Shown here piece after piece: positions 24,787 to 32,932 of a stretch of 64,000 nt of DNA. The DNA lies in contig NZ_CP080414.1 in assembly GCF_019457615.1 (NCBI RefSeq), positions 1,982,501 to 2,046,500 on the forward strand. The letters run 5' to 3'. This stretch comes from Shewanella zhangzhouensis (lineage in GTDB: Bacteria > Pseudomonadota > Gammaproteobacteria > Enterobacterales > Shewanellaceae). The notes beneath the pieces were generated by a model. The model saw nothing but the letters and a program-made list of their open reading frames with translations, did not search any database and was not told the origin of the DNA. How positions within the stretch are numbered: position 1 is the stretch's first letter; the number at the start of each line of letters is the position of its first letter. Position numbers and translations under genes: made by a program.

Positions 24787-26607
24787 GTGTTTGACCATAA
24801 AGCCTTTTTAAAAACGGTTTCCAGTGCCAGTGGCGTCTACCGCATGTATGACGCCTCGGCAGAGGTTATCTATGTAGGAAAGGCAAAAGATCTGAAAAAG
24901 CGGCTGTCGTCCTATTTCAGGACGAATCTGCCCAATATTAAGACCCAGGCTTTGGTGTCCAACATCGCCAACATCGATGTCACCGTTACCCACAGTGAGA
25001 CCGAAGCGCTAATCCTGGAAAATGATTACATCAAGCAGTACATGCCCAAATACAATGTGCTGCTTCGCGACGATAAATCCTACCCCTATATTTTGCTCAG
25101 TGGCCATAAGCACCCCAGACTGGCCTACCACAGAGGTGCCCAGCGGGAGAAAGGCGAGTACTTTGGGCCGTACCCCAATGGCGGCGCGGTGCGTGAAAGC
25201 CTCAATCTGATGCAAAAGCTGTTTCCCATCCGCCAGTGTGAAGATGCTTACTACCGCGCCCGCTCTCGTCCCTGCCTGCAGTATCAGATTGGCCGCTGCT
25301 CGGCGCCATGTGTCGGCAAAATTTCCGATGAGGACTACGACGAGCAGGTAAGGCTGGCAACCCTGTTCCTCAGAGGCAAAGACCAACAGGTTATCGCCAG
25401 TTTGGTCAGCAAAATGGAAGCTGCTGCACTGGCCATGGAATACGAGGCAGCAGCGCGCTATCGCGACCAAATTCAGGCGCTGCGCAAGGTTGCCGAGCAG
25501 CAAAATGTCTCAGGACAGCAGGGTGATATGGATGTTATCGGGGTGAATTACGCCTCGGGTATTGCCTGTTTCCATATCCTGTTTATCCGTGAAGGCAAGA
25601 TTTTTGGCAGCCGCAGTTATTTTCCTGCGGTGCCAGATGCCACTGAGCTTGGAGAAGTGTTGCGTGCCTTTATGCTGCAATTCTATTTGGGCAATGAGGC
25701 GCACCGCAGCATTCCAAAGGAAGTCTTGCTTGGGGAGGACTTTGAAGACTTGCATGAGCTCGAAGCCGCCATGCAGGATTCACTGGGTCACCGGCTTGAA
25801 ATCAAAACCAAGGTGAGGGCGGAGCGGGCTGCGTTTTTGCGCCTGGCCAATACCAATGCTGCCAATGCCGTTGTGACCAAGCTGGCCCACAAGAGCACGG
25901 TTGAGCAACGTATGGAGCTCCTGGAGGAAGTGCTGGGTCTTGGCGCGCCCATACAACGCATGGAGTGTTTTGATATCAGCCACACCATGGGAGAAAGCAC
26001 CGTTGCTTCCTGCGTGGTCTTTAACCGTGAAGGCCCCAATAAGGGTGAATACCGTCGCTACAACATCAGCGGCATCACTGGTGGTGACGACTACGCGGCC
26101 ATGGCTCAGGCGCTTTCCCGTCGGTTTGATAAGATTGAACGAACCGGGAAGGTGCCTGACGTGCTCTTTATCGACGGTGGCCTGGGGCAACTGCGAGCAG
26201 CCATGGCGATAGTCAACGACAAGTTTGCCGAGCTTGACCGGCAGCCGCTGCTTGTTGGGGTAGCCAAAGGGGAAAGCCGCAAACCCGGGCTCGAGACCCT
26301 CATTTTTGGTGGCAGCGAAGCCGAATTTTCTCTGGAGTCCGATAATCCGGCGCTGCACCTCATTCAGCATATTCGAGATGAGTCCCACCGTTTTGCCATT
26401 ACTGGCCACAGGGCGAAAAGGCAGCAAACCAGAAATACCTCGTCCCTCGAGTCAATTCCCGGGATTGGTCCTAAACGTCGCAAGGCACTGCTGCAATATC
26501 TCGGCGGATTACAGCAAGTTAAAAATGCCAGTGTCGCCGAGCTTGCCAAGGTGCCCGGGATCAGCGCAGAAATGGCGCAAACTATCCACGACGCATTGCG
26601 GGGGTGA
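24787..26607 (+). CDS. uvrC: Excinuclease ABC subunit C
   Basis: Makes the two incisions in nucleotide excision repair with UvrAB. The 606-residue protein has the GIY-YIG nuclease at the N-terminus (SGVYRMYD...VIYVGKAKDLKKRL, residues 14-42). A cysteine cluster follows (CLQYQIGRCSAPCVG, about 160-175), then a UVR segment (about 205-240) and the RNase-H-like nuclease (MECFDISHTMGE...LFIDGGLGQL). Two helix-hairpin-helix motifs end the protein (SIPGIGPKRRKALLQYLGG, VPGISAEMAQTI). The start codon is GTG, two bases after uvrY. Confidence 0.97.
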   Translation: MFDHKAFLKTVSSASGVYRMYDASAEVIYVGKAKDLKKRLSSYFRTNLPNIKTQALVSNIANIDVTVTHSETEALILENDYIKQYMPKYNVLLRDDKSYPYILLSGHKHPRLAYHRGAQREKGEYFGPYPNGGAVRESLNLMQKLFPIRQCEDAYYRARSRPCLQYQIGRCSAPCVGKISDEDYDEQVRLATLFLRGKDQQVIASLVSKMEAAALAMEYEAAARYRDQIQALRKVAEQQNVSGQQGDMDVIGVNYASGIACFHILFIREGKIFGSRSYFPAVPDATELGEVLRAFMLQFYLGNEAHRSIPKEVLLGEDFEDLHELEAAMQDSLGHRLEIKTKVRAERAAFLRLANTNAANAVVTKLAHKSTVEQRMELLEEVLGLGAPIQRMECFDISHTMGESTVASCVVFNREGPNKGEYRRYNISGITGGDDYAAMAQALSRRFDKIERTGKVPDVLFIDGGLGQLRAAMAIVNDKFAELDRQPLLVGVAKGESRKPGLETLIFGGSEAEFSLESDNPALHLIQHIRDESHRFAITGHRAKRQQTRNTSSLESIPGIGPKRRKALLQYLGGLQQVKNASVAELAKVPGISAEMAQTIHDALRG

Positions 26608-26655
26608 CAAAAATCAGGCAAGATTGGCGCTGCTTTCGAACTCCCAGGGTTACCC

Positions 26656-27204
26656 ATGCCGTTTAATCTACCCATTGCCTTGACCTTATTCCGACTGTTT
26701 TTGCTACCGGTCTTTGTGGTGATTTTTTACCTTCCTTATTCCTGGACACCCTTTGCGGCAGCCTTCGTCTTTTGGCTCGCGGCCATTACTGATGCCCTTG
26801 ATGGTTATGCGGCCCGCAAACTGGGACAATTGACGCGTTTTGGCGCCTTCCTGGACCCTGTTGCTGACAAGGTAATGGTGGTGACAGCACTGGTGCTCCT
26901 CGTCGCCGACTACAATAGCCCCTGGATGACCTTGCCGGCGCTTTTCATGATTGGTCGGGAAATCGTTATTTCAGCGCTGCGTGAATGGATGGCCGAAATT
27001 GGCAAGCGTGGTGCTGTTGCTGTCTCCTGGATTGGTAAGTACAAAACGGCAGCGCAAATGGTGGCAATCATTGGCCTTATATGGAAACCCAATGAATTTT
27101 TGGTGGATTTGGCCTTTGGACTTTTCTACCTCGCCGCCATTTTGACCTTCTGGTCAATGATGAGTTATATCCTGGCAGCCTGGAAAGATCTGACTTCTGA
27201 GTAA
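26656..27204 (+). CDS. pgsA: CDP-diacylglycerol-glycerol-3-phosphate 3-phosphatidyltransferase
   Basis: Inner-membrane enzyme that makes phosphatidylglycerol phosphate. The 182-residue protein has several membrane segments. Its CDP-alcohol phosphotransferase motif can be read as DALDGYAARKLGQLTRFGAFLDPVADK (about residues 47-75), with all conserved Asp and Gly residues. It follows uvrC after 48 bases and precedes tRNA-Gly, -Cys and -Leu, the same order as in E. coli. Confidence 0.96.
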   Translation: MPFNLPIALTLFRLFLLPVFVVIFYLPYSWTPFAAAFVFWLAAITDALDGYAARKLGQLTRFGAFLDPVADKVMVVTALVLLVADYNSPWMTLPALFMIGREIVISALREWMAEIGKRGAVAVSWIGKYKTAAQMVAIIGLIWKPNEFLVDLAFGLFYLAAILTFWSMMSYILAAWKDLTSE

Positions 27205-27282
27205 AGAATCGGCCATGATTGTGCGTGTTTAATACAGGTCGTTTATTTAGTGCGCATACGATATCTTCACTGAAAATAAGCA

Positions 27283-27311
27283 TTTGACAGTGAGGGTGAA
27301 ATCGGTAGAAT
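27283..27311 (+). promoter_or_regulatory. Sigma-70 promoter of the tRNA Gly-Cys-Leu operon
   Basis: A perfect -35 TTGACA (27283-27288) and a -10 TAGAAT (27306-27311) are separated by 17 bases, about 75 bases before the first tRNA. Confidence 0.85.
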
Positions 27312-27391
27312 GCCAATCCGCAGTCAGGGGAAACTTTGAGTGCAGATGCTTAAAGCTTCGGTGCGACGCACGGAAACTTAAAAGCAACAAT

Positions 27392-27467
27392 GCGACATTA
27401 GCTCAGTTGGTAGAGCGATACCTTGCCAAGGTATAGGTCATCGGTTCGAACCCGATATGTCGCTCCA
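27392..27467 (+). tRNA. tRNA-Gly (GCC)
   Basis: 76 nt with encoded CCA. The acceptor GCGACAT pairs with ATGTCGC, the anticodon loop CTTGCCAA gives GCC, and the T-loop is GGTTCGAACC. It is first in a three-tRNA operon that corresponds in order to glyW-cysT-leuZ of E. coli. Confidence 0.96.
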
Positions 27468-27497
27468 AACTTCCTCCCCGGAAGCTTGGTACAAGAT

Positions 27498-27571
27498 GGC
27501 GCGATGGCAGAATGGCTATGCTGCGGATTGCAAATCCGTCGATCTCGGTTCGACTCCGGGTCGCGCCTCCA
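27498..27571 (+). tRNA. tRNA-Cys (GCA)
   Basis: 74 nt with CCA. The acceptor GGCGCGA pairs with TCGCGCC, and the anticodon loop ATTGCAAA gives GCA. It is the middle gene of the operon. Confidence 0.96.
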
Positions 27572-27609
27572 CTTTTCGATAACTTCATCCAACGAAGCAT
27601 CGACACTTT

Positions 27610-27696
27610 GCCCGAGTGGTGGAATCGGTAGACACAAGGGATTTAAAATCCCTCGACGGTAACGTCGTGACGGTTCAAGTCCGTCCTCGGGTACCA
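27610..27696 (+). tRNA. tRNA-Leu (TAA)
   Basis: 87 nt class II tRNA with CCA. The acceptor GCCCGAG pairs with CTCGGGT, the anticodon loop TTTAAAA gives TAA, and the variable arm is CGACGGTAACGTCG. Confidence 0.96.
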
Positions 27697-28056
27697 TTCA
27701 AATCAAGAAGTTACACTCCCAGCTTATTACGCAAATCCTCTTAGCCTAATATCTTCTCCTGAGTTATTTTGTGTGGATCTGCATCATTATTCAGTTATTG
27801 TCGCCGCCAACCACAACCACCGGCACTTCTTTCACTCTTCTGTTATAGCGCACTGGTTGGTTGACTGGTTTTGTGCTGACTGGCATCCATACTCTCTTGT
27901 TTTATCCTGCCTCTATCTCAACTTCATAAGGTATATTCCGCATAGCACCATGAAATGGAAGTATAGTAATACCGCTTCCCTACATGGGAGCAAGCTGTAA
28001 GCGGCAGACGCGTGTTTTAGTTTGGCAATTCAGAGTGTAAAAGGAATTTTAACCGG
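27697..28056 (+). other. Gene-free stretch after the tRNA operon
   Basis: 360 bases without a credible coding region. A weak hairpin (GCTTCCCTACATGGGAGCAAGC, around 27975-27998) is the only structure I see. No clear T-run terminator follows the tRNA-Leu gene. Confidence 0.5.
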
Positions 28057-29223
28057 ATGCGGATATTTCATTGGCGCTTGGTGGGTGTTTGCCTGTTGCT
28101 CACGCGGCCAGGATGGAGCCTTGAGCTCACTTTAGCTTCTCCTTCTGAGTTTTCGGCCGCACAATATACGCAGGAAACCTGTATCCTGATTGTCAGTGAA
28201 CGGGATAGTCTCGCACCCGGAAGTCAAAGATATCTTGAGCTTGACGATAGTTTCCGTCGGCACTGTCAGTTACCTGTTGAACTGCCCAGAAAGCAAGGAT
28301 TACCCAGCGCATCAGTGCAGCCGTCACACCTTAGTTCAATCCCGCCAAAGCACCCGCCTGTTCCTCCCGGCAGCGGTATTCAAGCGCTCGGTACAAACGA
28401 TACATCGGTGCATTCTTCCAGGCAGGTGCGGGATGCCATGACGCTCATCCAGCCCCGCGTTCCTGATAAACCTCAGTCGTCGCTGGTAGCCCATCAAACC
28501 TTGGGAACGCAGCTCAGGGAAGCCTACCAGGCGTCAGGGACGCAGGTATATTTGTGGCTGTTACTGGTATTGCCAATGCTGCTGATAGCACATGTCTTGT
28601 CACGTTTTCCCAAAGACAGTGCCAGGGTAAGGGGATCTGCAGGCGAACAGGCCATCGCTGCGCTTATCAAGTCACATTACCGCGGGGAGCGTTATGGCCT
28701 GTTTACCAATCTGTTAGTGCCATTAGCTGACGGAGGCTCCACTGAAGTGGATTTACTGTTAATCACCCAAACTCATGTTTTGGCAATAGAAAGTAAACAC
28801 TATCGTGGTTGGATATTTGGCAGTAGCCGGGCGCGCAGCTGGCGACAGGTATTGCATGGCAAGCACTATTCATTTCCAAATCCAATACATCAAAATTTCG
28901 GTCACTGTGAAGCACTGAAAAAGGTAATGCAGCTTGATAGGGTTCACTCCCTGGTGGTGTTTGGGGCAGATGCCAGCTTCAAAACGTCCTTGCCGCACGG
29001 GGTTATCTTGCTACCGGGCATGTTGGCATACCTGGATATGTTGGATGCGCAGCCAGCATCGCTTGCGCAGGCTGATGTTGCACGCTGTCTTGTCGTTGCT
29101 GAAGAACTTATGCTGAGCTCCGGCGAAGCCGCTCAGCGTGCTCATATTGATTATGTTCGCTCAGTGTATGGGGCGCCGTTGGACAGTAACAAATCGCAAA
29201 TGGGCCAGTCAGCCCGCGATTAG
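28057..29223 (+). CDS. NERD-domain membrane protein
   Basis: This 388-residue protein has an N-terminal signal-like segment (residues 5-20) and a second membrane helix at about 168-186. A C-terminal nuclease-related domain (NERD, about 200-310) follows. The NERD core GSAGEQAIAALI, the acidic residue in STEVDLLLI and the ExK of LAIESKHYRG match the PD-(D/E)xK-like pattern. The family is predicted to process DNA, but no function is proven. The presence of two membrane segments suggests the nuclease domain lies in the cytoplasm. Its last 15 bases overlap the convergent HU-like gene. Confidence 0.85.
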   Translation: MRIFHWRLVGVCLLLTRPGWSLELTLASPSEFSAAQYTQETCILIVSERDSLAPGSQRYLELDDSFRRHCQLPVELPRKQGLPSASVQPSHLSSIPPKHPPVPPGSGIQALGTNDTSVHSSRQVRDAMTLIQPRVPDKPQSSLVAHQTLGTQLREAYQASGTQVYLWLLLVLPMLLIAHVLSRFPKDSARVRGSAGEQAIAALIKSHYRGERYGLFTNLLVPLADGGSTEVDLLLITQTHVLAIESKHYRGWIFGSSRARSWRQVLHGKHYSFPNPIHQNFGHCEALKKVMQLDRVHSLVVFGADASFKTSLPHGVILLPGMLAYLDMLDAQPASLAQADVARCLVVAEELMLSSGEAAQRAHIDYVRSVYGAPLDSNKSQMGQSARD

Positions 29224-29484
29224 CTGCTTAAGGGCTGGCGCAGGTTTAAAACTGGGTTGGTTAAATCCGGACACTTCCATCAATTCCCCTGTCTTGGGGT
29301 TGCGTACCTGACGTGGCAGGTGATAACGCAGCTCGAAGGTACCAAATTGCGGCAGATAGAGAGTTTCTCCTTCTTCCAGTGCCTGACGAATCGATGCCAG
29401 AATTTGCTCAAGCTGGCGTTTGGCTTCGGGTTGGCTGATGCCTGTGGTGTTGGCGATGAACTTGGTCAGTGTGGCTTTGTTCAT
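29209..29484 (-). CDS. HU/IHF-family DNA-binding protein
   Basis: This 91-residue protein has the HU fold: an N-terminal helical part (MNKATLTKFIANTTGISQPE) and the beta-arm region with GTFELRYHLPRQVRNPKTGE, comparable to GxFxxRxRxxRxGRNPxTGE of HU/IHF. It is not one of the standard hupA/hupB or ihfA/ihfB sequences, because the arm and the tail (FNQPSFKPAPALKQLI) diverge. It overlaps the end of the convergent NERD gene by 15 bases. Confidence 0.85.
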   Translation of the reverse strand: MNKATLTKFIANTTGISQPEAKRQLEQILASIRQALEEGETLYLPQFGTFELRYHLPRQVRNPKTGELMEVSGFNQPSFKPAPALKQLIAG

Positions 29485-29688
29485 GAGCGCTCCATGGACC
29501 TCAAAGAATGGCCTGTAAAAAAGCGGCCAGTTATAACAGCTTGAAAATGATCTTCAAGTGCAAATCCTTGATCCTTGGCCGGTTGCTGGCTTTCTGCGCG
29601 AGAAGTCAGTCAGCAGTGGTATGACAGGGGCTAATCCAGATGCCATCATTAAGGCAAGGCATGAAGGAATACGCCTGCAGGAGTCATC

Positions 29689-31107
29689 ATGGCAAGAGTC
29701 TATTGGATTTGTTTACTGTGTCTGGTCAACTTGGCCGCACTGGGCGCGGAGGACGCTTATAGCCGTCAGTTAATGCGTGACCAGGCCAGCTTGCTTATTT
29801 TGGCTGAGCCCTCACTGGAGGTTGAGCTAAGCCCGTTGCTTCGCAATTTCGACACGGACACCAAGTCTCTGGAGCTGGATTATCTTAAGCTGAAAAATGC
29901 CTGGCGCCAGCTAGGTATGCAGTCAAACCCGGGGTATCTGGACCGGAGTGGCAATACGATTGACAACAGCAGTGAGACCGCCGAATGGGCTCATCATCAA
30001 GCCGCTGCACCGGATCTCAACTCAAGATTGATTGCTCTCGAGCCAAACGACAGATTCCTCAATACCATGAATCGATTGCGGCACTTGCTCTGGTTGGCCG
30101 AACAGCCCTGGCCACCCATAGTGCTGAATGGTTTGCTCAGGCCCGGTGATTCGCATACTGAGGTCGCGGCAATTGCAAAGCGGCTATGGTTGCTTGGGGA
30201 TATGGAGGTTGAGTCTGGTTATGCTCTTTCCCGCTATGATGATGAATTGGCACAGGGGGTGAAGGCATTTCAGCATCGTCATGGGCTCAAACAGGATGCG
30301 GTGATTGGCCCCAAAACCCTCTATTGGTTGAACCTTGCACCCGAGACGCGAGCGGCACGGTTAGCCAAGGACTATCTGGTTCAAAGCCGCGAGCGGCAAA
30401 CGCTGCCGTCAACCTATGTGTTGGTCAATATTCCCGCCTTTGATTTGGAGCTGGTCGATGATGGTGAGGCACTGATGCACTCGCGGGTAATAGTTGGTAA
30501 ACCCAGCCGTAAAACGCCCTTTATTCAGAGTGAAATAAGCGCAGTGGTGGTGAATCCCTCCTGGCGGGTTCCCCGCCGGTTGATGCGGTTGGATGTGCTG
30601 CCAAAGGTACGTAAAGATGGCAGTTATCTTTCCCGTAAGGGCTTTATCGTCTGGAGCAGGGAAGGTGAAGAAGTGAAGGAAACGGACGACTTTTTCCAAA
30701 GTGCGGCAGCGGGAAAGTTCCCGTACTTGTTGGAACAACGTCCTGGTCCGGACAACGCGTTGGGACGGTTTAAGCTCCACTTTGCCAACGACGATAATGT
30801 CTATTTGCACGACACCCCGGATAAGCACTTGTTTGATGAACCGATGCGGGCATTGTCGTCGGGTTGTGTCAGGGTTGAAAAAATCAATGAATTGTCGGCA
30901 TGGCTTGCCAATGGACGCCTTGCTGACCCACGTCGCTGGCAACAAACCCTACAAACACCACAGACCACCCGCTGGTTTACCCTCAAAGAACGGCTACCGG
31001 TTCATTTTGTCTACTGGACCAGTTGGGTCGATGCAGAAGGAAAGGCCCAATTCAGGGAAGACATCTACGGATTTGCGCAAAATAATCAAATTCTTGCCGC
31101 CAAATAG
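29689..31107 (+). CDS. L,D-transpeptidase of the YcbB/LdtD type
   Basis: Periplasmic enzyme that forms 3-3 cross-links in peptidoglycan. The 472-residue protein has a signal peptide (residues 1-20), a peptidoglycan-binding domain (about 155-215, with VKAFQHRHGLKQDAVIGPKTL) and a YkuD catalytic domain (about 240-440). The motif HDTPDKHLFDEPMRALSSGC carries the catalytic histidine and cysteine. It is shorter than E. coli LdtD (615 residues). A MepK-like gene follows after 146 bases, as in E. coli, where ldtD and mepK are adjacent. Confidence 0.9.
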   Translation: MARVYWICLLCLVNLAALGAEDAYSRQLMRDQASLLILAEPSLEVELSPLLRNFDTDTKSLELDYLKLKNAWRQLGMQSNPGYLDRSGNTIDNSSETAEWAHHQAAAPDLNSRLIALEPNDRFLNTMNRLRHLLWLAEQPWPPIVLNGLLRPGDSHTEVAAIAKRLWLLGDMEVESGYALSRYDDELAQGVKAFQHRHGLKQDAVIGPKTLYWLNLAPETRAARLAKDYLVQSRERQTLPSTYVLVNIPAFDLELVDDGEALMHSRVIVGKPSRKTPFIQSEISAVVVNPSWRVPRRLMRLDVLPKVRKDGSYLSRKGFIVWSREGEEVKETDDFFQSAAAGKFPYLLEQRPGPDNALGRFKLHFANDDNVYLHDTPDKHLFDEPMRALSSGCVRVEKINELSAWLANGRLADPRRWQQTLQTPQTTRWFTLKERLPVHFVYWTSWVDAEGKAQFREDIYGFAQNNQILAAK

Positions 31108-31253
31108 CCTCAACCCCCCAATAAACAGCTGCCGTTTTCAATTGGATTGGATTTTGATCCCGGTCATGGTTTATGCGTCAGAAAGCTTGATCATATAAGC
31201 CTTTCGTTATATTTTTTGGCTGTTTTGACCAAAAATAATACAAAGGTGACTGA

Positions 31254-31802
31254 GTGACAAAATTCTCTCCTGCTCGCAGGCAGTTAATGCTTGGGCTGGG
31301 AAGCATGGCAATGTTTTCTGTAATTTCATCGCCGGCGATGGCCAGTCGTTCTACCCAAGGCAGCAGGATGCTGAGTATGTTTAACCGCCACACCCAGGAA
31401 GAAGGTAAGGGAGCTTACTGGGTTGATGGTAAATATCAAAAAGAGATTTTGACCGACTTTGATCATCTTTTGCGTGATCATCGAGCAAATATTGCAGCAC
31501 CAATGGATAAGCGATTGTATGACCTGCTGTTTCATCTGCAGGAAAACCTAAAAACCAAGGATACAATCCACATTATTTCCGGTTATCGTTCACCGCAAAC
31601 CAATGCCATGCTGGCGAAGAAAAGTGGTGGGGTTGCCAAGAAAAGCCTGCACATGGAAGGCAAGGCTATCGACATCGCCATACCCGGGATCCGCCTGGAC
31701 AGGCTGAGAGACGCCGCCAAAGAGCTTAAGCTGGGTGGGGTTGGTTACTATCCACAGTCGGGGTTTGTGCATGTGGATGTGGGGCGTGTACGCAGTTGGT
31801 AA
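31254..31802 (+). CDS. MepK-like (YcbK, DUF882) peptidoglycan endopeptidase
   Basis: Predicted zinc endopeptidase that cuts 3-3 cross-links. The 182-residue protein starts with a twin-arginine-type signal (SPARRQLMLGLGSMAMF). Its M15-like core contains GYRSPQTN, HMEGKAIDI (HxxGxAxD zinc ligands) and FVHVDVG. The start is GTG, with AAAGGTGAC upstream. It is paired with the L,D-transpeptidase gene, so cross-link making and cutting are encoded side by side. The 3' end overlaps a convergent gene by 77 bases. Confidence 0.9.
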   Translation: MTKFSPARRQLMLGLGSMAMFSVISSPAMASRSTQGSRMLSMFNRHTQEEGKGAYWVDGKYQKEILTDFDHLLRDHRANIAAPMDKRLYDLLFHLQENLKTKDTIHIISGYRSPQTNAMLAKKSGGVAKKSLHMEGKAIDIAIPGIRLDRLRDAAKELKLGGVGYYPQSGFVHVDVGRVRSW

Positions 31803-32163
31803 CGGTTTTACACCAGGCATCCAATTCAGTCAGCAGTACGCCATAGTCAGATAAGAGAGAGCAACATCCGGTCCTGAGGCCTGATTGCTCTCTGTTCATT
31901 TGCCAGTCGGATAAGGTAGCCGCCAATCTGCAGTAAAATTGGCGCAGCGAAGAGGGCCTGTTTCTGCCCGCTAAACGGCGGGTCAGGCTGTCCAATTCAC
32001 TTGTGCAGGCGATGGCTTCTGCCAACAGCAGGTCCATGGTGTCATTGGTTATCACCAGAGTATCGAACTTGCACTCCAATCGATTCATTAAGGCATCCAA
32101 CAAATAAAAGCTGCCTTGCCACTGACGCATTAACTCGTTGACGCCAGTATTATTTGTGACCAT
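31726..32163 (-). CDS. Hypothetical protein behind a CRP box
   Basis: This 145-residue protein is not recognised. It is mostly helical in pattern, with no signal peptide or membrane segment, several Trp and Cys residues, and a C-terminal His/Pro-rich tail (APHPHAQTPTVDSNQPHPA). The tail is encoded in the part that overlaps mepK antisense. Support for a real gene comes from GGAG placed 8 bases before the ATG and a perfect CRP site 56 bases upstream. The overlap of 77 bases with the convergent mepK gene is a point against the last 25 codons. Confidence 0.55.
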   Translation of the reverse strand: MVTNNTGVNELMRQWQGSFYLLDALMNRLECKFDTLVITNDTMDLLLAEAIACTSELDSLTRRLAGRNRPSSLRQFYCRLAATLSDWQMNREQSGLRTGCCSLLSDYGVLLTELDAWCKTVTNCVHAPHPHAQTPTVDSNQPHPA

Positions 32164-32218
32164 GGTGAGTCTCCAGAAGCCAATCCGTTGCAGCGTAACA
32201 GCGGTGCCATGGATGAAA

Positions 32219-32234
32219 TGTGAGCAAGATCACA
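32219..32234 (-). promoter_or_regulatory. CRP-cAMP binding site
   Basis: TGTGAGCAAGATCACA is a perfect match to TGTGA-N6-TCACA, preceded by AAA. Its centre lies about 64 bases before the start codon at 32163. A weak -10 (TACGCT, 32197-32192) would place it near -41, the class II position. The rplY promoter is about 100 bases away on the other strand. Confidence 0.75.
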
Positions 32235-32330
32235 GCCCAACTCTTGGTAACCATAAGATTTTCCATGCAGTTACAATTGCAAACTTTGTTTAGCAATTTG
32301 TCTGCTGTGGCGCCAAAGTACAGTCTTGCC

Positions 32331-32359
32331 TTGCCCGGTGTGGGTGGCTGTGTTAGTAT
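32331..32359 (+). promoter_or_regulatory. Sigma-70 promoter of rplY
   Basis: TTGCCC (32331-32336) and TAGTAT (32354-32359) are separated by 17 bases. A G+C-rich discriminator (GCGCGCG) follows. Confidence 0.6.
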
Positions 32360-32448
32360 GCGCGCGCTTCGTGTTTGACGGAGCCAGTGTGATTTGGTTG
32401 GTCGAAAATCAATTTACGCTGTAACTTTCTGATATGAGTGATAAAAAC

Positions 32449-32736
32449 ATGTCTTACACTATTCCTGCACAAACCCGCACTGAGATCGGGAAAGGTTCGA
32501 GCCGCCGCCTGCGTCGTGAGGGTAAAGTTCCTGCTGTTATCTACGGTGTTGGCAAAGAGCCAGTATCCATCGTTTTTGAACACAAGGACATCATCAACAT
32601 CCAGGCCAACGATGATTTTTACACCAGCGTTCTGACCATCGTTCTGGACGGCAAAGAAGTAAACGTACGCGCTCAGGCTATGCAGCGCCACGTATTCAAG
32701 CCAATGATTGACCACGTAGACTTCGTTTACGCTTAA
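32449..32736 (+). CDS. rplY: 50S ribosomal protein L25
   Basis: Binds 5S rRNA in the large subunit. The 95-residue protein has the L25 pattern TEIGKGSSRRLRREGKVPAVIYG at its N-terminus. The start at 32449 (MSYTIPAQTR) fits the short single-domain L25 of gammaproteobacteria. An in-frame ATG at 32434 would add five residues, and neither start has a good Shine-Dalgarno. It is monocistronic with its own promoter and terminator. Confidence 0.93.
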   Translation: MSYTIPAQTRTEIGKGSSRRLRREGKVPAVIYGVGKEPVSIVFEHKDIINIQANDDFYTSVLTIVLDGKEVNVRAQAMQRHVFKPMIDHVDFVYA

Positions 32737-32753
32737 TCATTAAGCTTTGCCGG

Positions 32754-32780
32754 AAAAAGCGCCCATTGGGCGCTTTTTTT
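32754..32780 (+). terminator. Rho-independent terminator after rplY
   Basis: AAAAAGCGCCCA and TGGGCGCTTTTTTT form a strong stem with a T tail. Confidence 0.9.
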
Positions 32781-32932
32781 GTGCCCGCAGCTGATGCGTT
32801 AGGCTATCAGTCGGTATCGCACTGAGTGATAGTTATCCGTCGAGGGGAGCGAAAACCTCTGTGTTGGCAACAGAGAAGTCCAGGCGGCAACATTCCGGTT
32901 GCCACCTTTTGCCAAAGGCACGCAGGCTAATG

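Noticed and set aside
32883..32906. Hairpin downstream of tamB as its terminator
   Set aside because: The stem (GGTGGCAAC / GTTGCCGCC on the minus strand) is not followed by a T run, so I do not call it.
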